Assembly: GCA_027009865.1 (NCBI GenBank)
Contig: JALVCR010000314.1
Span: 1 to 6,477, forward strand
Source of the DNA: Campylobacterales bacterium
GTDB lineage: Bacteria; Campylobacterota; Campylobacteria; Campylobacterales; JAADDG01
Length of the DNA stretch: 6,477 nt
Direction: 5' to 3'
A program made the position numbers and the translations under genes. Below the pieces are notes generated by a model that saw only the letters and a list, made by a program, of their open reading frames with translations, was not told the DNA's origin and searched no databases. How positions within the stretch are numbered: position 1 is the stretch's first letter; every line of letters begins with the position of its first letter. Below, piece after piece: positions 1-5,555 of the stretch.

Positions 1-1
1 C

Positions 2-190
2 AAAGAGTTTAGAAGATCTCTTTACGCAATTAAAGATATAAAAAAAGGAGAAGCTTTTACAAATAAAAATATAAAAGCTATAAGACCTGGATACGGAATA
101 CATCCGAAATTTAAAAAGATTTTGTTAAACAAAAAAGCCAAAAAGGATTATGAAAAAGGAGAGGCTATAAATTTAAGCGAAATAGAGTAA
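2..190 (+). CDS. pseI: Pseudaminic acid synthase PseI, C-terminal fragment (NeuB family)
   Basis: Only the last 62 codons are in the window; the start lies beyond the left edge. The visible peptide is the SAF (antifreeze-like) domain that ends NeuB/PseI enzymes. It begins with FRRSLYAIKDIKKGE, continues with IKAIRPGYGIHPKF, then NKKAKKDYEKGE, and stops with TAA. In this family the SAF domain closes over the TIM-barrel active site of the partner subunit. The enzyme condenses a hexose derivative with phosphoenolpyruvate to make the nonulosonic acid. The RPGYG-HPK wording is closer to PseI (pseudaminic acid) than to NeuB (sialic acid) or LegI as I remember them, but the substrate cannot be settled from this domain alone. 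Pseudaminic acid decorates flagellin in Campylobacterota, which suits the flagellar gene flgP nearby. It converges with the minus-strand cluster. Confidence 0.85.
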   Translation, partial: KEFRRSLYAIKDIKKGEAFTNKNIKAIRPGYGIHPKFKKILLNKKAKKDYEKGEAINLSEIE

Positions 191-214
191 AAAATTAAAA
201 ATTCAAATTTTATT

Positions 215-556
215 TTATTTCACAAGCCAAATGAAAGCTCTATTTTTATCAAAAGAGAGGTCTATTTTTATAAATGGAAGTTTTAAAATCTCTATATTTT
301 CCAAAAAATCGTTCTCTTTTTTATTAAAAGAGTAAACAAAAGCTTTTTTTTCTAAAAGGCAATCTAAAATTTCATCTCTTTTTTCCATAAAAAATTTCAA
401 ATCATTATATTTTCTTGAAACTTTTATTTCGCAAAGAAGCCTCTTTCTTTTAGATTGAACCATTGCGGGAGAGATATAATAATTCCAATCAACAGGTTTT
501 AAATCTTTAAGATAGATATCGTATCCTATAAAATACTCAAAACAAAAAAGAGGCAA
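215..556 (-). CDS. Small unrecognised protein downstream of flgP (positional FlgQ candidate)
   Basis: I do not recognise this family. The only usual start codon is TTG at 556, giving 113 residues, but no Shine-Dalgarno precedes it. The reading frame stays open upstream to a TAA at 601. An AAGAAGG sits 7 nt before an in-frame ATT at 586, which would give 123 residues starting (M)LKISPLFLSLPLFCF. That is a Lys followed by a hydrophobic run, like a signal peptide or membrane anchor, and it would overlap the end of flgP by 14 nt. The rest is Lys/Asp/Glu-rich, with a KRKRLLCEIKVSRKYNDLKFF stretch and a C-terminal SFDKNRAFIWLVK. In C. jejuni, flgQ follows flgP. The position is therefore suggestive, but I see no sequence feature that proves FlgQ, and the protein appears shorter than I remember FlgQ being. 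It is probably co-transcribed with flgP. Confidence 0.6.
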   Translation of the reverse strand: MPLFCFEYFIGYDIYLKDLKPVDWNYYISPAMVQSKRKRLLCEIKVSRKYNDLKFFMEKRDEILDCLLEKKAFVYSFNKKENDFLENIEILKLPFIKIDLSFDKNRAFIWLVK

Positions 557-572
557 AGAGAGAAAAAGAGGG

Positions 573-1022
573 CTAATTTTGAGAATAGAGATACCTTCTT
601 AAAAGATTTCTATCTATTTTTAGCTCCATCATCACTCTATAAAGCCCGTCTTTATAGGAATTATTGATAATGGAAGCGTTTTTTATAATGGCGTTTACTT
701 GAGAGACTATTTTTGAATTTTTCAAAACCGCATCCTCGACTCTGTCTTTTGCTGTCAATTTAACGCCGTAAAGCTTTTCTCCAAGCTGTCTGTAACCGTC
801 CAAAATAGCGGCTCTCTTAGCCAAAACCATGGCGTGAGTCGGAGATTTTGCATAATCTGGAGCTATTCCTTCCCCTATCACGCTTAAAACTACAATATCT
901 TTTTTGGGATTCTTTTGATAAATTTTTGTTACTCTTTTTATTAAAACCGGTTTGCAGCTTTGAGCTTCAAAACATCCGCTAAAAAAAATAGCAGAGAGAA
1001 AAAGAAGATAAAATTGCTTCAT
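573..1022 (-). CDS. flgP: Flagellar basal-disk lipoprotein FlgP (LPP20 family)
   Basis: This is a 149-residue secreted lipoprotein. The N-terminus is a short signal peptide, MKQFYLLFLSAIFFSGC, with a lipobox FSGC and the lipidated cysteine at position 17; Phe at -3 is slightly atypical. The LPP20-type domain covers about residues 42-145. It contains IGEGIAPDYAKSPTHAMVLA, then KRAAILDGYRQLGEKLYGVK, and ends with DGLYRVMMELKID. The AxLAKRAAxxDxYRQLxxKLYGxK pattern is what I recall for C. jejuni FlgP. FlgP is an outer-membrane lipoprotein that forms the large periplasmic basal disk around the motor and is needed for motility. ATG is preceded by AAAGGA at good spacing. It follows gyrA by 55 nt, as in C. 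jejuni. That gap holds a candidate sigma-54 promoter. The family match is strong; the basal-disk role is inferred from C. jejuni. Confidence 0.85.
   Translation of the reverse strand: MKQFYLLFLSAIFFSGCFEAQSCKPVLIKRVTKIYQKNPKKDIVVLSVIGEGIAPDYAKSPTHAMVLAKRAAILDGYRQLGEKLYGVKLTAKDRVEDAVLKNSKIVSQVNAIIKNASIINNSYKDGLYRVMMELKIDRNLLRRYLYSQN
594..600 (-). promoter_or_regulatory. Candidate ribosome binding site of the small post-flgP gene
   Basis: On the minus strand the sequence reads AAGAAGG, inside the last codons of flgP (Leu-Arg-Arg). It lies 7 nt before an in-frame ATT (586-584), too far (37 nt) to serve the TTG at 556. If real, it implies translational coupling to flgP and a rare ATT start. A chance purine run in AT-rich coding DNA is also possible. 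Confidence 0.35.
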
Positions 1023-1043
1023 CTAACAAAATCCTTTAATAGA

Positions 1044-1056
1044 ATCTATCATAGAT
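1044..1056. repeat. 13-bp perfect palindrome in the flgP leader
   Basis: ATCTATCATAGAT is a perfect 6-bp inverted repeat around a single central base. It sits 12 nt or less from the -12 element of the candidate sigma-54 promoter, so it would cover the expected transcription start. It could be an operator half-site pair or chance in AT-rich DNA. It is too tight to form an RNA hairpin with a normal loop, and no T-run follows, so it is not a terminator. Confidence 0.3.
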
Positions 1057-1058
1057 GG

Positions 1059-1075
1059 AGCAATTTTTATTCCAA
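1059..1075 (-). promoter_or_regulatory. Candidate sigma-54 (-24/-12) promoter of flgP
   Basis: On the minus strand the site reads TTGGAATAAAAATTGCT. The -24 GG and the -12 GC are separated by exactly 10 nt, as in the sigma-54 consensus TGGCAC-N5-TTGCW. The -12 half is a full match and the -24 half keeps TGG plus part of the rest. The predicted start falls near 1048, leaving a leader of about 25 nt before the flgP ATG. Sigma-54 with the FlgSR system drives many rod, hook and basal-body genes in Campylobacterota, so the context fits. A competing reading is a sigma-70 promoter, with TTGGAA as -35 and TATGAT (1053-1048) as -10, 16 nt apart. Confidence 0.5.
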
Positions 1076-1077
1076 CT

Positions 1078-3555
1078 CTAACTCTCCTCCTCTTTTTCTA
1101 TTGTATCGGCCTCGCTCTCCTCTTTTGGACATCTTGCGATATCAACTATCTTCTCTCCTTTGGGAAGAGTGGCTATCTTAACGCCGCTTGTGTTTCTTCC
1201 GGCTTTCCTTATGCTTTTCATATCGACTCTAATCATCTTCCCGCTGCTTGATAGAGCCATTAAATCTTTATTTTCATCAACTATGACAACTCCTACCAAA
1301 TCTCCAGTTTTAGGAGTCAGCTTCATAGCAATTATCCCTTTTCCGCCTCTGCTTTGAAGTCTATACTCTTTTGCTTCGGTTCTTTTTCCTATTCCTCTCT
1401 CGCTTACTGTCAAAAGCTCCTGTTCATCATTATAAATAACAGTAGCTCCCACAACTTCATCACCCTCTTCCTTAAATCTGATTCCGGTAACTCCCTTAGC
1501 AAGCCTTCCCATCTCTCTTACATCTTCAACGCCAAATTTAATGCACATTCCCTTTTTGGTAACAATAAAGAGGTATTTTGCATCAGCCTTTACTATTTTA
1601 GCGGTAACAAGCTCGTCATCTTCATTTAAAGTGATAGCTTTAACTCCCACACTTCTTATATTTTTAAATTCGCTTAAATTTGTCCTCTTTACCAATCCGT
1701 TTTTGGTAAAGAAAGCTAACGATTTGTTCTCGTCAAAATCTGTAGTAGGAATCGTAGCCTTTATCTTTTCATCAGGCTGAAGATTTATCAAATTAACAAC
1801 CGCTTTTCCTTTGGCAACCCTGCTGCCTTCTGGAATTTTATAGACTTTAAGCCAATAAAGCTGTCCTCTATCGGTTATAAACATCAAAGTATCGTGGGTG
1901 TTGCTTACAAAAAAGCTCTCTATAAAATCATCTTCATAAGTAGTTACCGCCGTTTTCCCTTTGCCTCCTCTTTTTTGCTTATCATACTGCTTTAGAGGAA
2001 CTCTTTTTATATATCCTCTATGGGTTATCGTAACAACCATAGGCTCATTTGGAATTAAATCCTCTATATCGATATCTTCATAATCATCTTCGATTTTAGT
2101 CAGCCTTGGAGTGGAAAACTTCTCCTTTATCTCCAAAAGCTCATCTCTTATAATTTCATTTAACTTATCTTCGCTTTTCAAAATAGCGCTAAGTCTCTCT
2201 ATCTCCTCTCTTAGCTCTTTTAACTCGTTCTCTATCTTCTCTCTCTCAAGCCCCGTTAATCTTTGAAGCTTCATATCCAAAATGGCGTTTGCCTGTATTT
2301 CAGTTAGAGAAAATCTATCTATAAGAGCCTCTCTTGCGCTTTTTGTATCGGGACTTGATTTAATCAGTTTAATAACTTCGTCTATATTATCAAGCGCTAT
2401 CATAAGCCCTTCTAAAATGTGGGCTCTGGCTTTCGCTTTCTCAAGCTCGTAAATGGTTCTTCTTATAACAACCGTTTTTCTATGGGATAAAAAGAGTTTT
2501 AAAAGTTCTATCAGAGTAAAAATTTTTGGCTCTTTATTTACGATAGCTAAAAGAATAATTCCAAAAGTAGTCTCCATTGCTGTGGATTTGTATAAATTAT
2601 TCAAAACTATTTCGCTCATTGCATCTTTTTTAAGCTCTATTACAACTCTAATTCCCTCTCTGTCGCTCTCGTCTCTAATTTCGCCAATTCCCTCTATATG
2701 CTTATCTTTTACAAGCTGGGCAATATGCTCTATAAGCTTTGCTTTATTGACTTGATAGGGCATCTCATCTATTACTATAACGTCTTTATTTCCCTTTTTC
2801 TCGAAATGAATTTTGGCTCTTACCTTAATTCTTCCCCTACCGGTTTTATAAGCGTCTATTATCCCTTTTCTTCCAAAAATCACTCCACCTGTTGGAAAAT
2901 CTGGCCCTTTTATATGTGCTAAAAGCTCATCTAATGAAATATCGGGCTTTTCTAAAACCGCAAGATGGGCGTCTATCAATTCATCCAATCTGTGAGGAGG
3001 GATATTTGTAGCCATTCCAACCGCTATTCCGCTTGAACCGTTTAATAAAAGATTTGGAACCCTTGAAGGAAGAACATCAGGTTCTTTCAAAGAGTCATCA
3101 TAATTTGGCACAAAATCTACGGTATCTTTGTCAATATCTCTAAGAAGCTCTTCCGCAAGTTTTGTCATTCTTGCTTCCGTATAACGCATAGCAGCCGGAT
3201 TATCTCCGTCTATGGAACCAAAATTCCCCTGCCCGTCAATAATTGGAAGTCTCATAGAAAAGGGCTGAGCCATTCTAACAAGCGCATCATAAACAGCCGT
3301 ATCTCCGTGAGGATGATATTTACCTATAACATCTCCCACTATTCTTGCGGATTTCTTATAAGGAGCTCTTGAGGTTACTCCAAGATCGTTCATAGCGTAA
3401 AGAATTCTTCTATGAACCGGTTTTAAACCGTCTCTTGCATCCGGAAGAGCTCTTCCGACAATTACGCTCATAGAGTAATCAAGATAGCTTGTCTTTATCG
3501 ACTCTTCTATATCAATCTCTTGAATATCGCTATTTGAATCAAATATATTATCCAT
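1078..3555 (-). CDS. gyrA: DNA gyrase subunit A
   Basis: This is a complete 825-residue GyrA. With GyrB it forms the A2B2 type IIA topoisomerase that introduces negative supercoils using ATP. The N-terminal breakage-reunion domain runs to about residue 490. Its catalytic tyrosine is Tyr125, in AAMRYTEARM. The quinolone-determining region HPHGDTAVYD has Thr86 and Asp90, the residues found in susceptible Campylobacter. The coiled-coil region around 370-470 is charged. The C-terminal beta-pinwheel (about 500-805) starts with the GyrA box QKRGGKGK (527-534), which marks a gyrase rather than topoisomerase IV; a degenerate copy, QSRGGKGI, is at 734-741. The protein ends in an acidic tail, EESEADTIEKEEES, comparable to tails known to tune DNA wrapping. 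ATG at 3555 has AGAGG 7 nt upstream. It lies 46 nt after the ComF-like gene. Confidence 0.98.
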   Translation of the reverse strand: MDNIFDSNSDIQEIDIEESIKTSYLDYSMSVIVGRALPDARDGLKPVHRRILYAMNDLGVTSRAPYKKSARIVGDVIGKYHPHGDTAVYDALVRMAQPFSMRLPIIDGQGNFGSIDGDNPAAMRYTEARMTKLAEELLRDIDKDTVDFVPNYDDSLKEPDVLPSRVPNLLLNGSSGIAVGMATNIPPHRLDELIDAHLAVLEKPDISLDELLAHIKGPDFPTGGVIFGRKGIIDAYKTGRGRIKVRAKIHFEKKGNKDVIVIDEMPYQVNKAKLIEHIAQLVKDKHIEGIGEIRDESDREGIRVVIELKKDAMSEIVLNNLYKSTAMETTFGIILLAIVNKEPKIFTLIELLKLFLSHRKTVVIRRTIYELEKAKARAHILEGLMIALDNIDEVIKLIKSSPDTKSAREALIDRFSLTEIQANAILDMKLQRLTGLEREKIENELKELREEIERLSAILKSEDKLNEIIRDELLEIKEKFSTPRLTKIEDDYEDIDIEDLIPNEPMVVTITHRGYIKRVPLKQYDKQKRGGKGKTAVTTYEDDFIESFFVSNTHDTLMFITDRGQLYWLKVYKIPEGSRVAKGKAVVNLINLQPDEKIKATIPTTDFDENKSLAFFTKNGLVKRTNLSEFKNIRSVGVKAITLNEDDELVTAKIVKADAKYLFIVTKKGMCIKFGVEDVREMGRLAKGVTGIRFKEEGDEVVGATVIYNDEQELLTVSERGIGKRTEAKEYRLQSRGGKGIIAMKLTPKTGDLVGVVIVDENKDLMALSSSGKMIRVDMKSIRKAGRNTSGVKIATLPKGEKIVDIARCPKEESEADTIEKEEES

Positions 3556-3576
3556 TAATTAACCTCTGGTTAAATT

Positions 3577-3589
3577 TTTATATATTTTA
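3577..3589 (-). promoter_or_regulatory. Weak candidate -10 region for gyrA
   Basis: The 46-nt gap between the ComF-like stop and the gyrA start contains an AT run with two near-consensus -10 hexamers on the minus strand, TAAAAT (3589-3584) and TATAAA (3582-3577). Each differs from TATAAT by one base. No convincing -35 or TGn extension is present. In DNA this AT-rich such hexamers are common, so gyrA may instead rely on read-through from the permease promoter. Confidence 0.25.
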
Positions 3590-3601
3590 TCCAAATTGTG
3601 C

Positions 3602-4174
3602 TTATTTGTCTCTTGCGTTGGTTATGGTAAGAGCAAACAAAACATTTACGTCATATTTTTTTAACGTCCAAAAAGCCTCCTTCAAAGTGCTTCCGGTAGT
3701 TACAACATCATCTATTAAAATTACGTCAATCTCTCTTTTAAAAAGATATTGAAACTTTCTTGGATTTTTCAATCTAAAATCAAGACTCTTTCCTCTATAA
3801 ATTACCCTGTTTGAAGCTATAAGAGAGTGAAAAACGGGCTTTATATTTTTGCTTTTTAGATATTTCGCCAAAATAGCCGTATGGGAATAGCCGCTATATG
3901 GTATATCGTCAATTGGTAGAGCAAAAACTGGAAAATCTGTTTTAAACTCTTTTGAAAAAGGCAAAAATGAATTTTTGGCCAAAATATTATATATGAAATA
4001 TCCAAGAAGAGTGTGCTTTAGATTTAAAAGATTTTCTATCTCAGAATATTTGTAGAAGCTAAAAACCTCAAAATCTCTCAAACTTCTTCTGTAAAATGAT
4101 GGAGTTAAAAACTTCTCTTTACACTCCTTGCAAACAAAAGAAAAAGAGAGCCTCTCGCATAAAATACATCTCAA
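3602..4174 (-). CDS. ctsW: ComF/CtsW-like phosphoribosyltransferase-fold competence protein
   Basis: This 190-residue protein has the ComF layout. A four-cysteine zinc-binding knuckle (Cys3, Cys6, Cys15, Cys18) is followed by a type I phosphoribosyltransferase domain. Its PRPP loop VILIDDVVTTGST is at 151-163, with the acidic pair Asp155-Asp156. ComF-family proteins are needed for natural transformation, acting inside the cell on incoming single-stranded DNA; the exact biochemical step is unsettled. In C. jejuni the gene just before gyrA is ctsW, identified as a transformation gene, so the symbol rests on fold plus position. The start is TTG, 6 nt after the permease stop, with a strong GGAGGA within the permease's last codons. 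The segment before the PRPP loop, YRGKSLDFRLKNPRKF, stands where most ComF proteins have an RxxxQxxLxxxxRxxN motif, of which only parts are kept. It may not bind a nucleotide normally. Confidence 0.75.
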   Translation of the reverse strand: MRCILCERLSFSFVCKECKEKFLTPSFYRRSLRDFEVFSFYKYSEIENLLNLKHTLLGYFIYNILAKNSFLPFSKEFKTDFPVFALPIDDIPYSGYSHTAILAKYLKSKNIKPVFHSLIASNRVIYRGKSLDFRLKNPRKFQYLFKREIDVILIDDVVTTGSTLKEAFWTLKKYDVNVLFALTITNARDK

Positions 4175-4180
4175 AAAATC

Positions 4181-5392
4181 CTATCCTCCGGCTGGAGCTC
4201 CGAAAATTACGACACTTAAAGCAAAAGAGGCTACAAAAATAAAATATATAGACTTTAAATACTCTTTTTTATGAACAAAAGCCGTTAAAGCTGATTCCAA
4301 AGTTTGTATAAAATAGTAAAAAGCAAAAGCCTTTGAAGCATAAGTTATAATCTCATAAATATTTGAAGTCCATACAATTATCAGCCCGAAAAATGCTATT
4401 ATTAAATATCCAACTCCATCTAAGACTTTATCTATATACTTTTTCAAAACCTCCATAAAAAGCCCGTTTCCGCCTTGCGCGTCGGCAACTGCCGCATCAA
4501 ATTGAGCAATTAAAGCCAAAGCTAAAAGCACAACTGGCAAAATTTGGGAAATATGTTTTGATAAAGTAATAATTGCCGTATCCTCTCCGCTTTTTGGCAT
4601 AGGATAATTAAAATAGTAAAGCATCAAAGCTATATAAACGACATAAACCGCACCGGCTATAAATTGAGCCAACTTCATAGATTTTATTCTAATATCTCTA
4701 TTAAACTTATCTCCCAAATATCTGCTTGTCTCAAACCCTTGCACTACTATAAGCATTCCCAAAATAATAAACATAGCATCCAATGAAGAGTTTTTATAGG
4801 ATGGAAGATGCCAAACTCCACTCTTGTAAGCTTGAAAATTTCCAAAAATAAGAGCCGCTATCAATCCGCCGATAATTGCAAGTTTAACACTTTCAAATTT
4901 TGCTAAGAAATTAAATCCTCTATGATTTCCATAAAAAGCTATAAATAAAATAAGTCCCGTAGTTATCGATTTTGATAGGATTGGATCAACTAAATTAACT
5001 CCCCTTAGGGCAAAATCCCCAAATAAAGAGAGATAATAGGTAACGCTTACAATATAAGCAAAAGCCAAAGCCAAATCTGAAACCCTCTCTAAAAACAAAA
5101 CTCCATTTGAGAGAGTATCACTTTCAAGTCTTGGCTCTATCTCTTTTATATTGTATCTTATAGCCCCTCCTATCATATAAGAAAGAATCGCCAAAAATAG
5201 TATTGCATAAACTGAATAGATTCCAACACTCATATAAAGCAAAGGAGCAATTACCAAAAATCCGCTTCCTATAATGGAAGCTAAAGGAATGGCTGTAGCT
5301 CTCCAGATTGTAGATTCATCGATTTTTTTATTTAATAAAATAACGCTTAGAAGAAAAGTGCTTATAATAACTACAAGATCGCTTGTTTGCAT
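4181..5392 (-). CDS. APC-superfamily (amino-acid-permease-like) membrane protein, substrate unknown
   Basis: This 403-residue protein is an inner-membrane transporter-like protein of the LeuT/APC fold. I count about 12 hydrophobic segments, near residues 5-20, 32-56, 59-80, 104-128, 143-156, 168-186, 204-223, 239-261, 281-308, 327-344, 348-372 and 378-399. The second has SIIGSGFLV (39-47), resembling the unwound GSG of APC TM1. The seventh has VQGFETSR (217-224), resembling the GFE motif of APC TM6. These two sit at the starts of the two five-helix repeats, so the N-terminal helix 5-20 would be an extra one. The substrate cannot be told; amino acid uptake is the family default. ATG has AGGA 6 nt upstream and an extended -10 box about 30 nt upstream. 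It is coupled to the ComF-like gene. I recall no characterised close homologue. Confidence 0.7.
   Translation of the reverse strand: MQTSDLVVIISTFLLSVILLNKKIDESTIWRATAIPLASIIGSGFLVIAPLLYMSVGIYSVYAILFLAILSYMIGGAIRYNIKEIEPRLESDTLSNGVLFLERVSDLALAFAYIVSVTYYLSLFGDFALRGVNLVDPILSKSITTGLILFIAFYGNHRGFNFLAKFESVKLAIIGGLIAALIFGNFQAYKSGVWHLPSYKNSSLDAMFIILGMLIVVQGFETSRYLGDKFNRDIRIKSMKLAQFIAGAVYVVYIALMLYYFNYPMPKSGEDTAIITLSKHISQILPVVLLALALIAQFDAAVADAQGGNGLFMEVLKKYIDKVLDGVGYLIIAFFGLIIVWTSNIYEIITYASKAFAFYYFIQTLESALTAFVHKKEYLKSIYFIFVASFALSVVIFGAPAGG
4184..4189 (-). promoter_or_regulatory. Shine-Dalgarno that fixes the TTG start of the ComF-like gene
   Basis: GGAGGA lies 9 nt before the TTG at 4174-4172 and forms the last two glycine codons of the permease. 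A second AGGA follows directly (4182-4179). Placement inside the preceding gene implies translational coupling. The nearby ATG (4170-4168) is out of frame, which supports TTG as the true start. Confidence 0.65.
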
Positions 5393-5418
5393 AAAATTTC
5401 CTAAAAAGAATATGGAAG

Positions 5419-5427
5419 ATTATATCA
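5419..5427 (-). promoter_or_regulatory. Extended -10 promoter of the permease-ctsW-gyrA group
   Basis: The minus strand reads TGATATAAT, a perfect TATAAT with the TGn extension. It is followed about 27 nt later by the permease ATG with its AGGA in between. A T-rich stretch lies upstream and no good -35 is visible, which is usual for the main sigma factor in Campylobacterota. Transcription should start near 5412. Confidence 0.6.
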
Positions 5428-5448
5428 AAAAAGAAGTAAAATAGAAAT

Positions 5449-5524
5449 TGGTGGAGCGTACCGGGCTCGAACCGGTGACCCCGACGCTGCCAGCGTCGTG
5501 CTCTCCCAACTGAGCTAACGCCCC
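5449..5524 (-). tRNA. tRNA-Ala (anticodon GGC)
   Basis: A 76-nt cloverleaf is visible on the minus strand. The acceptor stem GGGGCGT pairs with ACGCTCC and contains the G3:U70 wobble pair, the main identity element of alanine tRNAs. The D arm includes AGCTCAGTTGGGAGAGC. The anticodon stem CGACG/CGTCG holds the loop CTGGCAG with anticodon GGC, reading GCC and GCU. The T arm contains GGTTCGAGCC. The discriminator is A and the CCA end is encoded. It lies between two minus-strand protein genes and has its own promoter. Confidence 0.97.
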
Positions 5525-5539
5525 TAAAAGAGGAAGGGT

Positions 5540-5548
5540 ATTATACCA
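5540..5548 (-). promoter_or_regulatory. Extended -10 promoter of tRNA-Ala
   Basis: The minus strand reads TGGTATAAT, a perfect -10 hexamer with TGn extension. A TTGTAA at 5569-5564 is a possible -35 with 18-nt spacing, inside the last codons of the upstream gene. The start would fall near 5533, leaving a leader of about 9 nt before the mature tRNA. Confidence 0.7.
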
Positions 5549-5555
5549 TAATTTC

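Noticed and set aside
191..214. AT-only imperfect inverted repeat between the convergent pseI and small ORF stops, possible two-way terminator
   Set aside because: Arms AAAATT/AATTTT contain no G-C pair and leave a 2-nt loop, so a stable hairpin is unlikely. Termination may still occur here, but the sequence does not show how.
960..3752. Several plus-strand open frames of 65-100 codons antisense to gyrA and flgP
   Set aside because: They have no family resemblance, are rich in Ser/Leu/Phe as expected from the reverse of a lysine- and glutamate-rich gene, and overlap well-supported coding sequence.
5427..5448. T-rich run after tRNA-Ala as an intrinsic terminator
   Set aside because: No stem-loop apart from the tRNA itself precedes the T-run, and the same bases form the upstream part of the permease promoter.
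5449..5524. tRNA-Ala as an integration site for a mobile element
   Set aside because: No repeat of the tRNA 3' end, no integrase and no foreign-looking genes appear in the window; neighbours are ordinary chromosomal genes.
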